Shown here: positions 23,951 to 31,017 of the stretch, piece after piece
How the letters are laid out: every line of letters starts with the position of its first letter
Position numbering within the stretch: position 1 is the stretch's first letter
Assembly: GCA_002067205.1 (NCBI GenBank)
Contig: MVQL01000142.1
Location: forward strand, 1 to 32,391
Direction: 5' to 3'
DNA length: 32,391 bases
DNA from: Pelotomaculum sp. PtaB.Bin104
Lineage (GTDB): Bacteria; Bacillota; Desulfotomaculia; Desulfotomaculales; Pelotomaculaceae
The notes under the pieces: model-generated
Database searches by the model: none
Seen by the model: the letters and a program-made list of their open reading frames with translations, nothing else
Told to the model about the DNA's origin: nothing
Program-made: the position numbers and the translations under genes

Positions 23951-24078
23951 TTCTCCGAGCCTTTTTGCCTAAAGGATATATCTCATGGTAAGCGGGCCAT
24001 CAGGGTATGGCGGGAAACAGCCGTGCCTCCCATATGGAAAGGAGACAATAAGCAGCAGGGCTGTGATAGTCTGCAAGT
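23951..24078 (+). promoter_or_regulatory. Moco/Tuco-type riboswitch aptamer
   Basis: The sequence carries the hallmarks of the molybdenum/tungsten cofactor RNA motif: TCTCCGAGCC at the 5' side, a GCCAT/ATGGC hairpin (23996-24011), the core CAGCCGTGCCTCCC followed by GGAAAGGAGAC, and a 3' side GGGCTGTGATAGTCTGC whose GGCT can pair with AGCC of the 5' side. It lies between a perfect sigma-A promoter and a terminator, in front of a gene with a formylmethanofuran dehydrogenase subunit E-like domain, a molybdenum/tungsten-linked family. Binding of the cofactor most likely favours termination. Recognition rests on remembered consensus, not on a covariance search. Confidence 0.82.
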
Positions 24079-24085
24079 AATTATT

Positions 24086-24112
24086 ACGTCTTCCTCTGGA
24101 AGACGTTTTTAT
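24086..24112 (+). terminator. Riboswitch expression-platform terminator 1
   Basis: A 9-bp perfect stem ACGTCTTCC/GGAAGACGT (24086-24094, 24098-24106) with a 3-nt loop, followed by TTTTATT. It lies 8 nt after the aptamer. Confidence 0.85.
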
Positions 24113-24129
24113 TACCGCTTGTTATTAGA

Positions 24130-24156
24130 CCTTTCCGTATATGGAAGGGTTTTTTA
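24130..24156 (+). terminator. Second terminator before the coding region
   Basis: CCTTTCC (24130-24136) pairs with GGAAGGG (24143-24149, one G-T pair) across a 6-nt loop, followed by six T. It is only ~20 bp after the first terminator and 20 bp before the gene start, so readthrough must pass two stops. Confidence 0.75.
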
Positions 24157-24175
24157 ATACTAAAGGTAGAGGAGA

Positions 24176-24979
24176 GTGGCTATTATATTGGATACATTAC
24201 AAATTAATCCTGTGGGGATTGTTCATTCTGCTTATGATAACCCGGCGACAGTGCCTATGCAAGGCAATGCCGCGACTATCGAAGTTTTCCCCGAGTACGT
24301 TCAGGCGTTATTTAGAATTGAGGAACACTCACACTTGTGGATATTATCCTGGTTCCACAAGGCGCGGCGCGATTACTTGAGGACCGTTCCGGGCAGAGTT
24401 AATCCAAATGCTCCGGAGTATGGTGTGTTCGGGCTGAGGGCGTCGGGACGTCCGAATCCTATTGGGCTATCTTTGGTAGAGTTGGTTAGGGTGGAGAATA
24501 ATATTTTGCATGTGAGGGGTTTAGATGCCCTTGATGGCTCACCTGTTTTAGACATTAAGCCCTATTTTGAACATGATATTATTTTTTCTCCACGGGCTCC
24601 ATACATAAGACCACAAGATAAAGGAATGCGCTACCGGATGCTTTTTAAGCAAGCTTATTATCACCACCAAGAGGAATGCCGGGATTTTCAACTTGCCCTG
24701 CGCATGGCAATGGTGGCTGAAGAAGAGTTCGGCAAGCTTAACTCCCCGGATCTTACAGTATCGGTTGAAGGGCCGGGTTGCCTGGCCGACACAATTCAGG
24801 GCTTGTCCAGAGCCAGGCTGGCTAACCCGGCCAGATTTGAATATCTGGGGAGCGCGAAGAGTGCTGTCAACTGGTCAAACAGTGCAAAGAAATTATCCGT
24901 AAGTCTTATTGGAAACCCAACTGAGGAAGAACTGCTGGACCTTGATAATACTGATTTCCTGGAAATAAAGCTAATTTAA
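24176..24979 (+). CDS. TrmO (TsaA) domain - FmdE-like domain fusion protein
   Basis: This is a 267-aa soluble fusion. Residues ~8-150 are a TrmO/TsaA (UPF0066) domain: I-N-P-V-G-I-V-H-S, then R-A-S-G-R-P-N-P-I-G-L-S-L-V, then G-L-D-A-L-D-G-S-P-V-L-D-I-K-P-Y. TrmO uses S-adenosylmethionine to N6-methylate t6A37 in some tRNAs. Residues ~162-267 resemble FmdE, the subunit E type domain of Mo/W formylmethanofuran dehydrogenases: Y-H-H-Q-E-E-C-R-D-F-Q-L-A-L-R-M in place of H-G-H-x-C-P-G, and G-P-G-C-L-A-D-T-I-Q-G-L-S. The first metal-type site is degenerate. The start at GTG 24176 uses AAAGG ~9 nt upstream; TTG at 24188 is an alternative. Control by the Moco riboswitch ties it to Mo/W cofactor status. 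The actual reaction is unknown. Confidence 0.82.
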   Translation: MAIILDTLQINPVGIVHSAYDNPATVPMQGNAATIEVFPEYVQALFRIEEHSHLWILSWFHKARRDYLRTVPGRVNPNAPEYGVFGLRASGRPNPIGLSLVELVRVENNILHVRGLDALDGSPVLDIKPYFEHDIIFSPRAPYIRPQDKGMRYRMLFKQAYYHHQEECRDFQLALRMAMVAEEEFGKLNSPDLTVSVEGPGCLADTIQGLSRARLANPARFEYLGSAKSAVNWSNSAKKLSVSLIGNPTEEELLDLDNTDFLEIKLI

Positions 24980-25006
24980 GATCAAGCCACGGAAGGGGCT
25001 GAAACA

Positions 25007-25359
25007 ATGCCTACCAAAACCATTAAGCAAACCTGAGTAATTTTAAACCCGAGAGGGGAAAATACAGCAGGCGGGCCAACAGTAAGCGTTCCTACTGGCT
25101 CCGGGGCAGGATATTCCATTATACCAAATACAAAGCCTGGGAGTCTGGAGTAATAACCAACCGGGTAAAACCCAAGGACACAAGCTTGTTATGCGCAGAT
25201 TGCGGGGCGGAAGTAGCCCGGCACAGTGAAAATATGAAGCCTGAAGGTTACCAGCCCGATGCCCCGTTATTCACTTGTAAATGCGGTAAGAAAGGCAACG
25301 CCAGTCTAAACGCCTCAAGAAACATAGCCAAAAAATTCTTTTTTAGATATGCGGCCTAA
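25007..25359 (+). pseudogene. Remnant of a TnpB-related (IS200/IS605-type) gene
   Basis: A short start M-P-T-K-T-I-K-Q-T is followed at once by TGA (25034-25036). A second frame from ~25042 to TAA at 25357 then gives a typical TnpB-related C-terminus: G-K-Y-S-R-R-A-N-S-K-R-S-Y-W-L-R-G, T-K-Y-K-A-W-E-S-G, a zinc ribbon (C-A-D-C ... C-K-C), and N-A-S-L-N-A-S-R-N-I-A-K-K. In active TnpB an Asp stands where this copy has Ser (RuvC III motif D-x-N-A-A). Most of the gene between N- and C-termini is deleted. The product cannot be an active nuclease. Confidence 0.8.
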
Positions 25360-25600
25360 GCTGGAACGATTACGAACAAAGCCCTAAAGTCCGAAAGGCA
25401 AGGGTGTTCTCGCTCCCCATGAGCTGTAAATCCAAAATGGGAGCAGGAACGGGCTTGGCACCGCCTGGTTTTATCCGTCGCCCACTACGTTCTCAATGCG
25501 GTAGAGGCAACGCCTCAATTACTGCGAGCAGCGACTACGCACGGGTGCCCGAAGAAGCCGCGGGATTCACCCCCCCCGGTGAAGTGTCATAAAGTGCCTC
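25360..25600 (+). other. Structured 3' region of the TnpB remnant, omega-RNA-like
   Basis: No gene is supported. Three hairpins stand in a row: GCTCCCCAT/ATGGGAGC (25412-25444, one bulged C), GAGGC-AAC-GCCTC (25504-25516) and TTCACC-C6-GGTGAA (25566-25583). In IS200/IS605-type elements the guide (omega) RNA is made from exactly this position, with the element end followed by the guide. The true boundary is not visible. Confidence 0.35.
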
Positions 25601-25649
25601 AAACTAGGGCAAAGAATAAAATCGATATATTCAACCAAGCGGCGCGGCC

Positions 25650-26219
25650 TCACCCTACGGTCCTGAATGTTACAGTCACAGCCCGGCCGAGAGTTTTACC
25701 GGCTAGTGACATCAGTTCCGGTGAAATATTCAACGTATACGTCGTACCTGGAGTAAGAGGATTTACAGGTTCAATAAAAATATGCTGCCTTAAGGAAAAA
25801 TCGACTGTATCATCTACCTTTGTAACATTTAATGGAACATTTTCATTGCGTTGAGAGACGAGACTGAAGCTTTTCACATTATTTCCCCAGACCGCGCTGT
25901 TTACAACATTTTTATCAAATCTCACGGTGAACTTCGGCCTCACGGGTATATTTGAGGATCCTTGGACCTCCCTGCCGTCCTCGTTTATCGAAATGAAACG
26001 CAACGGCTTTTCACCCGGTACTCCCGGCATTTCTTTTCCGGCGCCGGCAGGAAAAGGACTCGTTGCCGGACCCTTCACCGGTATGTTGATCACCTGCCCC
26101 GGAAAAATAAGACCTGGATCCTCTATTTGAGGATTAGCCGTGATTAGGGCGTCCAGGGCTACGCCAGATTTTTGAGCAATAAAAAATAAAGTGTCTCCCG
26201 CTTGTACGGTGTAATTCAA
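25650..26219 (-). CDS. LysM plus SbsA-type Ig-like domain protein
   Basis: This is a 189-aa protein. Residues 1-47 are a LysM peptidoglycan-binding domain (Y-T-V-Q-A-G-D-T-L-F-F-I-A, then N-P-Q-I-E-D-P-G-L-I-F-P-G-Q-V-I-N-I-P). A Pro/Gly linker follows, then residues ~72-189 form a Big_5/SbsA-like Ig domain (F-T-V-R-F-D-K-N-V-V ... N-P-L-T-P-G-T-T-Y-T-L-N-I-S-P). LysM sits at the extreme N-terminus with no signal peptide, as in spore-coat/cortex proteins such as SafA, so it may act inside the mother cell; that is inference. TTG at 26219 has AGGGGG 7 nt upstream. It lies just downstream of the molybdenum storage-like operon on the same strand, separated by a terminator. Confidence 0.85.
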   Translation of the reverse strand: MNYTVQAGDTLFFIAQKSGVALDALITANPQIEDPGLIFPGQVINIPVKGPATSPFPAGAGKEMPGVPGEKPLRFISINEDGREVQGSSNIPVRPKFTVRFDKNVVNSAVWGNNVKSFSLVSQRNENVPLNVTKVDDTVDFSLRQHIFIEPVNPLTPGTTYTLNISPELMSLAGKTLGRAVTVTFRTVG

Positions 26220-26342
26220 GGTTAAACCCCCTGCCGGATTTGCTAAATATTGTAATATTTTATGGCAAGGGTTCTAAATGGGTTACTATAGGCTGAAAGA
26301 TACCTTGTCAACAGTTGTTTGCCGTGAGGCTTGAAAAGGAAA

Positions 26343-26373
26343 GGGGACACACCTTCTGTGGAGGAATGTCCCC
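26343..26373 (-). terminator. Terminator of the molybdenum storage-like operon
   Basis: GGGGACA (26343-26349) pairs with TGTCCCC (26367-26373). On the minus strand the hairpin is followed by TTTCCTTTTC and lies ~30 nt after the kinase-fold gene stop codon. Confidence 0.65.
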
Positions 26374-26403
26374 GATGAAATTAATATATGATGGCCTTCT
26401 TTT

Positions 26404-27237
26404 TTACTTGTCTTTGTATATGATCGTACCTACATGTTCACCGTTTAAAGCCCTGGTGATGTTGCCTTCTTTGAGGCCATTGATGATTTGGATTTGTTTC
26501 ATGTTCTGGGAACGGGTGAGCAACTCCAGCACAATTCTTTCCACAACCAGGTCGTCCTGATTCCTGTCCAGCAATTCTTTCGCGCCAATCTTTGGAATAA
26601 AATCGGCGTCCGGATCGACTTTTGGATTATTCACATATAAACCGTCAACGTCTTTGATCAAAATACACTTCCTGGCCCCGATCACCTCGGCAAGTAAAAA
26701 CGTCCCGACATCGGTGCGGTTGCTGGGAATGCGGCCTTCCTCCGGCGGGTGCTCCCAGTAACCGTACGGCGGCATGCCGTGAATCACCGGAATGCAACCC
26801 TGGTTAAAGTAAGCCCCCAGTTTTGGAAGGTCATCGTGTCCGATCTTGATCCCCCCGTGAGGGAGAAGCAGCATGCTTATCATCAGGGCATTTTGCTCGG
26901 ATATGCTCTGACCTAGCTTTGATATTATCCCCGTTGGCATACCCAGTTCCATGGCGATGGCGTAAACGTGCCTGGAGCGGGTTCCACCACCGGTCGCGAT
27001 GATCATTTTGTGTTGTCCGGCGTTTTCGATAATCTCTTTTATAATTGGCAGGACCGATTTAGCTCCCATGTCGGTAATGCTCTGACCGCCGATTTTAAGC
27101 ACATTTACGTCGGGCAAGATTCTAAATGGTTCCCTGTATTCCAGGCTTTTTAAAAATGTCTTTCCCACCAGGGTCTCGCCCATCAGCTTGCTTTTGACGT
27201 GCAGTCTTTTACTGTCCTTTTCACGAATTAGAGCCAT
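26404..27237 (-). CDS. Amino-acid-kinase-fold protein resembling molybdenum storage protein subunit
   Basis: This is a 277-aa protein with the amino acid kinase / UMP kinase fold: V-L-K-I-G-G-Q-S (47-53), A-T-G-G-G-T-R-S-R-H-V (81-91), and D-V-D-G-L-Y-V-N-N-P (196-205). It departs from UMP kinases and matches molybdenum storage (Mos) subunits in the middle: H-G-M-P-P-Y-G-Y-W-E-H-P-P-E-E-G-R-I-P (153-171), R-T-D-V-G-T-F-L-L-A, and the end I-N-G-L-K-E-G-N-I-T-R-A-L-N-G-E-H-V-G-T. Mos proteins bind ATP and grow polyoxomolybdate/tungstate clusters inside a hexamer. His134, His153 and His163 are candidate ligands. The ATG at 27237 has GAAGG 6 nt upstream; it starts 14 nt after a 77-aa partner gene. 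Alternative: a UMP kinase paralogue of other function. Confidence 0.78.
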   Translation of the reverse strand: MALIREKDSKRLHVKSKLMGETLVGKTFLKSLEYREPFRILPDVNVLKIGGQSITDMGAKSVLPIIKEIIENAGQHKMIIATGGGTRSRHVYAIAMELGMPTGIISKLGQSISEQNALMISMLLLPHGGIKIGHDDLPKLGAYFNQGCIPVIHGMPPYGYWEHPPEEGRIPSNRTDVGTFLLAEVIGARKCILIKDVDGLYVNNPKVDPDADFIPKIGAKELLDRNQDDLVVERIVLELLTRSQNMKQIQIINGLKEGNITRALNGEHVGTIIYKDK

Positions 27238-27252
27238 ATTTTACCTTCTTTT

Positions 27253-27486
27253 CTATTCGTTGTCGTCGTCATCAAGGTCGTCATCTTCCTTGTTGTCTTT
27301 TCCAGCCTGCAGGTATACAACGTCAGCACCTATGGCGCCGGCGATCTCCTCAATTTCTTGTTTCCTAATATGCTTTGCTTTGATTTTCAGATCCACACCT
27401 GACACAGCCACCACGAAATAGCGCGGCTTCTTTTCTTTTTCTCCTACTTTGCGCCGCTCGCGGACAAAAATCTTCCCTTCAGCCAC
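27253..27486 (-). CDS. Small protein with acidic tail, partner of the Mos-like protein
   Basis: This is a 77-aa protein I do not recognise. Residues 1-20 are strongly basic (R-E-R-R-K-V-G-E-K-E-K-K-P-R), 22-60 form an alternating beta/alpha segment (Y-F-V-V-A-V-S-G-V-D-L-K-I-K, then I-E-E-I-A-G-A-I-G-A-D-V-V-Y-L-Q-A-G), and the last ~14 residues are almost only Asp/Glu. GTG at 27486 has GGAGG 7 nt upstream. It is the first gene of a two-gene operon with the Mos-like gene. The acidic tail could bind metal cations or a basic partner surface; this is inference. In two-subunit Mos proteins the second gene is another kinase-fold subunit, which is absent here. Confidence 0.75.
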   Translation of the reverse strand: MAEGKIFVRERRKVGEKEKKPRYFVVAVSGVDLKIKAKHIRKQEIEEIAGAIGADVVYLQAGKDNKEDDDLDDDDNE

Positions 27487-27501
27487 AATACCACCTCCAT
27501 C

Positions 27502-27526
27502 ATTTTGATGATTATCTTATCAAAAT
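27502..27526 (-). promoter_or_regulatory. Palindromic operator overlapping the Mos-like operon promoter
   Basis: ATTTTGAT and ATCAAAAT are perfect 8-bp arms around a 9-nt centre. On the minus strand a -10-like TAAGAT (27519-27514) lies inside it, 17 nt after TTGCAT. A repressor here would block the promoter. The sequence does not match the ModE site I know. Confidence 0.45.
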
Positions 27527-27589
27527 ATGAATATTTATGCAAATAAAGGGGCGATGTGGAGTTATATGTAGTGCTTTGGCCATGTCGGA

Positions 27590-27610
27590 AGTATCATGTA
27601 GTATGATACT
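27590..27610 (+). repeat. Perfect palindrome in the divergent intergenic region
   Basis: AGTATCAT (27590-27597) and ATGATACT (27603-27610) have a 5-nt loop. There is no T-run on either side, so an operator is more likely than a terminator. It lies between the Mos-like operon and the divergent 191-aa protein gene. Confidence 0.45.
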
Positions 27611-27704
27611 CGGAGACTATTGCTAAGCTTTATTTTACCAATTAGTTGTAATAAAATATAAATAGCATTTTTCGACTTTTATTTTAATAAGGGATGTGTA
27701 AAGA

Positions 27705-28280
27705 ATGGCGAAACAAGGGAAGAGAGAATTTACCTTAACAGCTTCCGGTTACGAGTACGATAAGGAGTTGGCAAAGCTATCAGTCAAAGTATTCCCGGCG
27801 CTTCAAGCTTTAATCGCAAACCAGCACGATTTGATAGAGATTTCCAAAATTCATGCCCCGGAAAAATCGATATTTCTTGAAGCTCATCTGACTGAGCTGG
27901 TTGAAGTTGAAGAAACAATAGCAAAGGAATATACAAAACATTGCGCAAAAAGAGAAGAATTAAAAATAAAGAGGCAAAATAAGGAGAAAATCGTTAAAGA
28001 CATGCCCCAATCGGAAGAAAATAATAATATTCAATATGGATATGATGAACACGTAAAGGATACCGAAGCACTGTTGGATGAGGCGGCAAACAGGATGAGC
28101 CCCGGACTGCCGTCCGCGAGGTTTGCGGCGCCCCCCAAGGCTCTTGTAAAACAAGAGGATAAAGATGTCAGGCGAATTGCTATCGGCGCGTCAATTAAAG
28201 CGCTTAGCGCCTTGCTCGGGCGTGAACTTAATGAACAGGAATTATCAGTTATTGAAAGTCAGGTTGATTCTTATCTTTAG
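27705..28280 (+). CDS. Uncharacterised 191-aa helical protein
   Basis: I do not recognise this family. There is no signal peptide or membrane helix. Residues ~1-90 look helical with many Glu/Lys (H-L-T-E-L-V-E-V-E-E-T-I-A-K-E-Y), ~88-125 are polar and probably disordered (K-R-Q-N-K-E, E-E-N-N-N), ~128-145 carry P-G-L-P-S-A-R-F-A-A-P-P-K, and the last ~40 residues form a helical tail (A-I-G-A-S-I-K-A-L-S-A-L-L-G-R-E-L). The ATG at 27705 has AAGGG ~11 nt upstream. It is divergent from the Mos-like operon and shares a 218-bp intergenic region containing two palindromes, so the two may be co-regulated. Confidence 0.75.
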   Translation: MAKQGKREFTLTASGYEYDKELAKLSVKVFPALQALIANQHDLIEISKIHAPEKSIFLEAHLTELVEVEETIAKEYTKHCAKREELKIKRQNKEKIVKDMPQSEENNNIQYGYDEHVKDTEALLDEAANRMSPGLPSARFAAPPKALVKQEDKDVRRIAIGASIKALSALLGRELNEQELSVIESQVDSYL

Positions 28281-28355
28281 ATCATTTGATGTTTCCTTCA
28301 CATTTTTATGATAAAATATTACAATCAAAAAAGTTGACTACCTGTCAGGTGGTAA

Positions 28356-30005
28356 ATGTTTGTGGAGACGCTGCTGGTACTGCTAAAAAACATCATTCTG
28401 TCCACCCTGCACGGCTGGGTGGGCGCTTCTCTCGCTGTCTTCATGTTCTTTCGGCCGCTCAAGCCCTGGCGGATCGGACGCGTCAGGATATGGCAAGGGG
28501 TTATACCGGCCCAGCAAACGCGCATTGCCGAAGCGGTCAGCGGCGTGGTGTCAAGTGATTTGCTCACACCACAAGCCCTGTTTGACTATCTCGTGCAGGA
28601 GCAGGCACTGGACCGCCGGGTAAGAGCTACCATACATGATCTATTGACATTGGTTGCAAACAATAAATATCCTTCCGTGGAGTCAATGTTCCCCCCGCCG
28701 GCGGCCGGCTTGAGGGAAGAATTAAAGACACTGGCAAAAGAGGCGTTGTCCCAGTGGGCGCTGAAATATTTGACCGACCCTGGTGTCGATGCCTGGGTCA
28801 GAGACTTTTTGCACCGCCAATTGAAACGCCTGTGGCAAAAGAAAGCCGGCGAGCTTTGGCCGGAAGAGCGGGCTGAGACTACTTTACGGCGCTTCCTGGA
28901 AGACGTGGCGGTTTACCTGTCCGGACCGGAGTTTAGGGACGCGGCCGCGCGCTTGATCGGACAAGCGCACAGCGCGCTTTGCGGCCAGGCTATGCCTCTG
29001 CGGGACGTTCTGCCGCGGCCGCTGCAAGATAAAATAGCTGAGTGGCCGGCCCGGCTTGCGCAGGTGCTTCCGGAACTGATCATCCGCTTGCGGGATAACG
29101 AAGAAGTGCTTGAGCGTTTGACGGCGGTAATCCTGGACATCATGGAACAGCTCAAAGGCAAGGGTTTCTTGGCGCGCGTCGGCATCGGCCTGTTCCAGTT
29201 TTTCAGTGAATACCAGGCGGAAGTGGAGAGCTTTGTGCGCAATGACATGTTTCCGCGCCTGGGCGAGTTCCTCTCCTCGCCGGAAATGAAGAAACGGCTG
29301 GAACAATATATCAGGGAACAGGCGGACGCCATTCTGGACCGTCCGGTTGGCGAACTGGCAAGTGGAATCGACCCGGCGCAACTGGCGCAGGCAAGTGACT
29401 GGTTGGCCGCGCGCTTGGGCGGATGGCTGGCCGGGGCGGGCGCGCAGGCTTGGCTGGGTGAGTTTTTGCTGGGACGATACCGCTTCATGGCCGGGTTTAC
29501 AGTAGCAGAATTATGCGGTCGTTATACCGGCGTCACTCCGGAAAAAGTGGAAGCGTCACTGGCGCGACATGGCCTTGACCTGCTCCGTCAGCCTGTGACG
29601 GTACGTTTCGTGCGGTTGGCGGCCCGTTCGCTGGTGGAGGAGATTGCGAAATACCCGGTAGGCCGTCTGCGGGATCGTTTTTCTCCAGAAACACTGGAAA
29701 AAGTCGAAGTGATGTCGGCGGGGATGATTACCGCATACCTGAAGAATCAAATTCCATCTTTTCTTGAAGAACTGGATTTAAAAACCATCGTCAGGACAAG
29801 AATTGAAAGCTATTCCACCCGTGAACTGGTGGACATGTTCCAGCGGGTGACGATGAATAGCCTTCAGAAAATAGAGATTTACGGCGCCGTGATTGGTGCG
29901 GTGATGGGGGTGTTTTTCGGCCTGGCTAACCTGCGCTCGGACGCCTTCTGGTTTATCGCGGCGCTCCTGGCGTTTATAATCGGGCTGATACGCTATATAA
30001 AATAG
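28356..30005 (+). CDS. DUF445 family membrane protein
   Basis: This is a 549-aa protein of the DUF445 (YheB-like) family. The N-terminal helix has the family hallmark G-W-V-G-A-S-L-A-V-F-M-F-F-R-P-L followed by P-W-R-I-G and W-Q-G-V-I-P-A-Q-Q-T-R-I-A-E-A-V. A long amphipathic helical region rich in Leu/Arg/Glu spans ~60-510. The C-terminus has two membrane helices (I-G-A-V-M-G-V-F-F-G-L-A and A-L-L-A-F-I-I-G-L-I). The family's function is unknown; the architecture suggests a large cytoplasmic helical body held at both ends in the membrane. The ATG at 28356 has AGGTGG 3 nt upstream; GTG at 28362 is the better-spaced alternative. It ends 25 bp before the ABC transporter genes. Confidence 0.85.
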   Translation: MFVETLLVLLKNIILSTLHGWVGASLAVFMFFRPLKPWRIGRVRIWQGVIPAQQTRIAEAVSGVVSSDLLTPQALFDYLVQEQALDRRVRATIHDLLTLVANNKYPSVESMFPPPAAGLREELKTLAKEALSQWALKYLTDPGVDAWVRDFLHRQLKRLWQKKAGELWPEERAETTLRRFLEDVAVYLSGPEFRDAAARLIGQAHSALCGQAMPLRDVLPRPLQDKIAEWPARLAQVLPELIIRLRDNEEVLERLTAVILDIMEQLKGKGFLARVGIGLFQFFSEYQAEVESFVRNDMFPRLGEFLSSPEMKKRLEQYIREQADAILDRPVGELASGIDPAQLAQASDWLAARLGGWLAGAGAQAWLGEFLLGRYRFMAGFTVAELCGRYTGVTPEKVEASLARHGLDLLRQPVTVRFVRLAARSLVEEIAKYPVGRLRDRFSPETLEKVEVMSAGMITAYLKNQIPSFLEELDLKTIVRTRIESYSTRELVDMFQRVTMNSLQKIEIYGAVIGAVMGVFFGLANLRSDAFWFIAALLAFIIGLIRYIK

Positions 30006-30030
30006 GACTTTAAAGAAGGGGGAAGTCTCA

Positions 30031-31017
30031 TTGCGGAGGTTGACAGTCGCTGTTTTCGGGGTAATGGCGATTTTGCTGCTGGTTGGTGGTTGTGGAAACC
30101 GGGAAACCAGCGATAAAAATTCACCAGCAGCCGGCATGCCGGATAAAATTATTGTGCAGGCGCCACTGGCGCCGCCTACAGCGCCGCTTTTTAAGATGGT
30201 TGCTGATAGCTTGCCCGAAGGAACAAAGTTGGAGTTGCTGGTTTATAATACTGTTGATGAAGCTACCGCCAGGGTGCTCAAGGGTGAGGCTGATTTCAGC
30301 GTGCTGCCCGTAAATGTGGCGGCCAAGCTTTACAACACGGGAATAGATATCTCCTTGGCCAATGTTAATACTTGGGGTATCTTATATCTTGTATCAGTGG
30401 ATGACACGGTCAAAGAGTGGCAGGATCTCAAGGGCATGGAACTGTATGTGGGCACCCGGGGCACCACCCCGGACGTTCTGACGCAGTACCTGCTGCGCCG
30501 GAACGGGCTGAAAGAAGGGGAAGTTAAACTAACCTACCTGGGTTCTCCGGAAATAGCGCAGATGGTTATTAACGGCCTGGTGAAGAACGCGGTGCTGCCG
30601 GAGCCATTGGTGACTCAGGTGCTCATGAAAAATCAGCGGGCCAGGGTAGTCAGGGATTTCTACGCCGACTGGCAGCGGTTTGAGGGGGAAACAAGCAGGT
30701 TGCCGCAGACCGGTATGGTGGTGCGCAACGGTTTTGCCCGCTCTTACCCGGACGCGGTGGCTGGTTTCCACAGGGCTTACGCCAGTGCTTTGGACTGGAC
30801 CGTGGCGAATCCGGATCAGGCGGCCCCCCTGGTGGAATCTAATCTGAAGATGCCAGCGCCGGTGTTTGTCAGGAGCATGGAGCGAACCCGCCTGCAGTAT
30901 GCCGGCGGCTCCGGCGCCAGTAAAGATGTGAACGCCTATCTGGCTAAACTTTTGGATTTCTCACCGGATATGGTGGGGGGAAAATTACCTGATGAAAAGT
31001 TCTACCTTCCTCAATAG
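30031..31017 (+). CDS. NitT/TauT-type ABC transporter substrate-binding lipoprotein
   Basis: This is a 328-aa solute-binding protein of the SsuA/TauA/NMT1-like class. The signal peptide ends in the lipobox L-L-V-G-G-C, so it is a membrane-anchored lipoprotein. The mature part has the two-lobe pattern: I-I-V-Q-A-P-L-A-P-P-T-A-P-L-F-K, A-D-F-S-V-L-P-V-N-V-A-A-K-L-Y, then W-Q-D-L-K-G-M-E-L-Y-V-G-T-R-G-T-T-P-D-V-L and V-L-P-E-P-L-V-T-Q-V. TTG at 30031 has AGGGGG 8 nt upstream. It overlaps the permease gene by 26 bp. The substrate cannot be read; aliphatic sulfonate, nitrate-like anion or a pyrimidine precursor are all used by relatives, and no desulfonation gene is visible. Confidence 0.88.
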   Translation: MRRLTVAVFGVMAILLLVGGCGNRETSDKNSPAAGMPDKIIVQAPLAPPTAPLFKMVADSLPEGTKLELLVYNTVDEATARVLKGEADFSVLPVNVAAKLYNTGIDISLANVNTWGILYLVSVDDTVKEWQDLKGMELYVGTRGTTPDVLTQYLLRRNGLKEGEVKLTYLGSPEIAQMVINGLVKNAVLPEPLVTQVLMKNQRARVVRDFYADWQRFEGETSRLPQTGMVVRNGFARSYPDAVAGFHRAYASALDWTVANPDQAAPLVESNLKMPAPVFVRSMERTRLQYAGGSGASKDVNAYLAKLLDFSPDMVGGKLPDEKFYLPQ

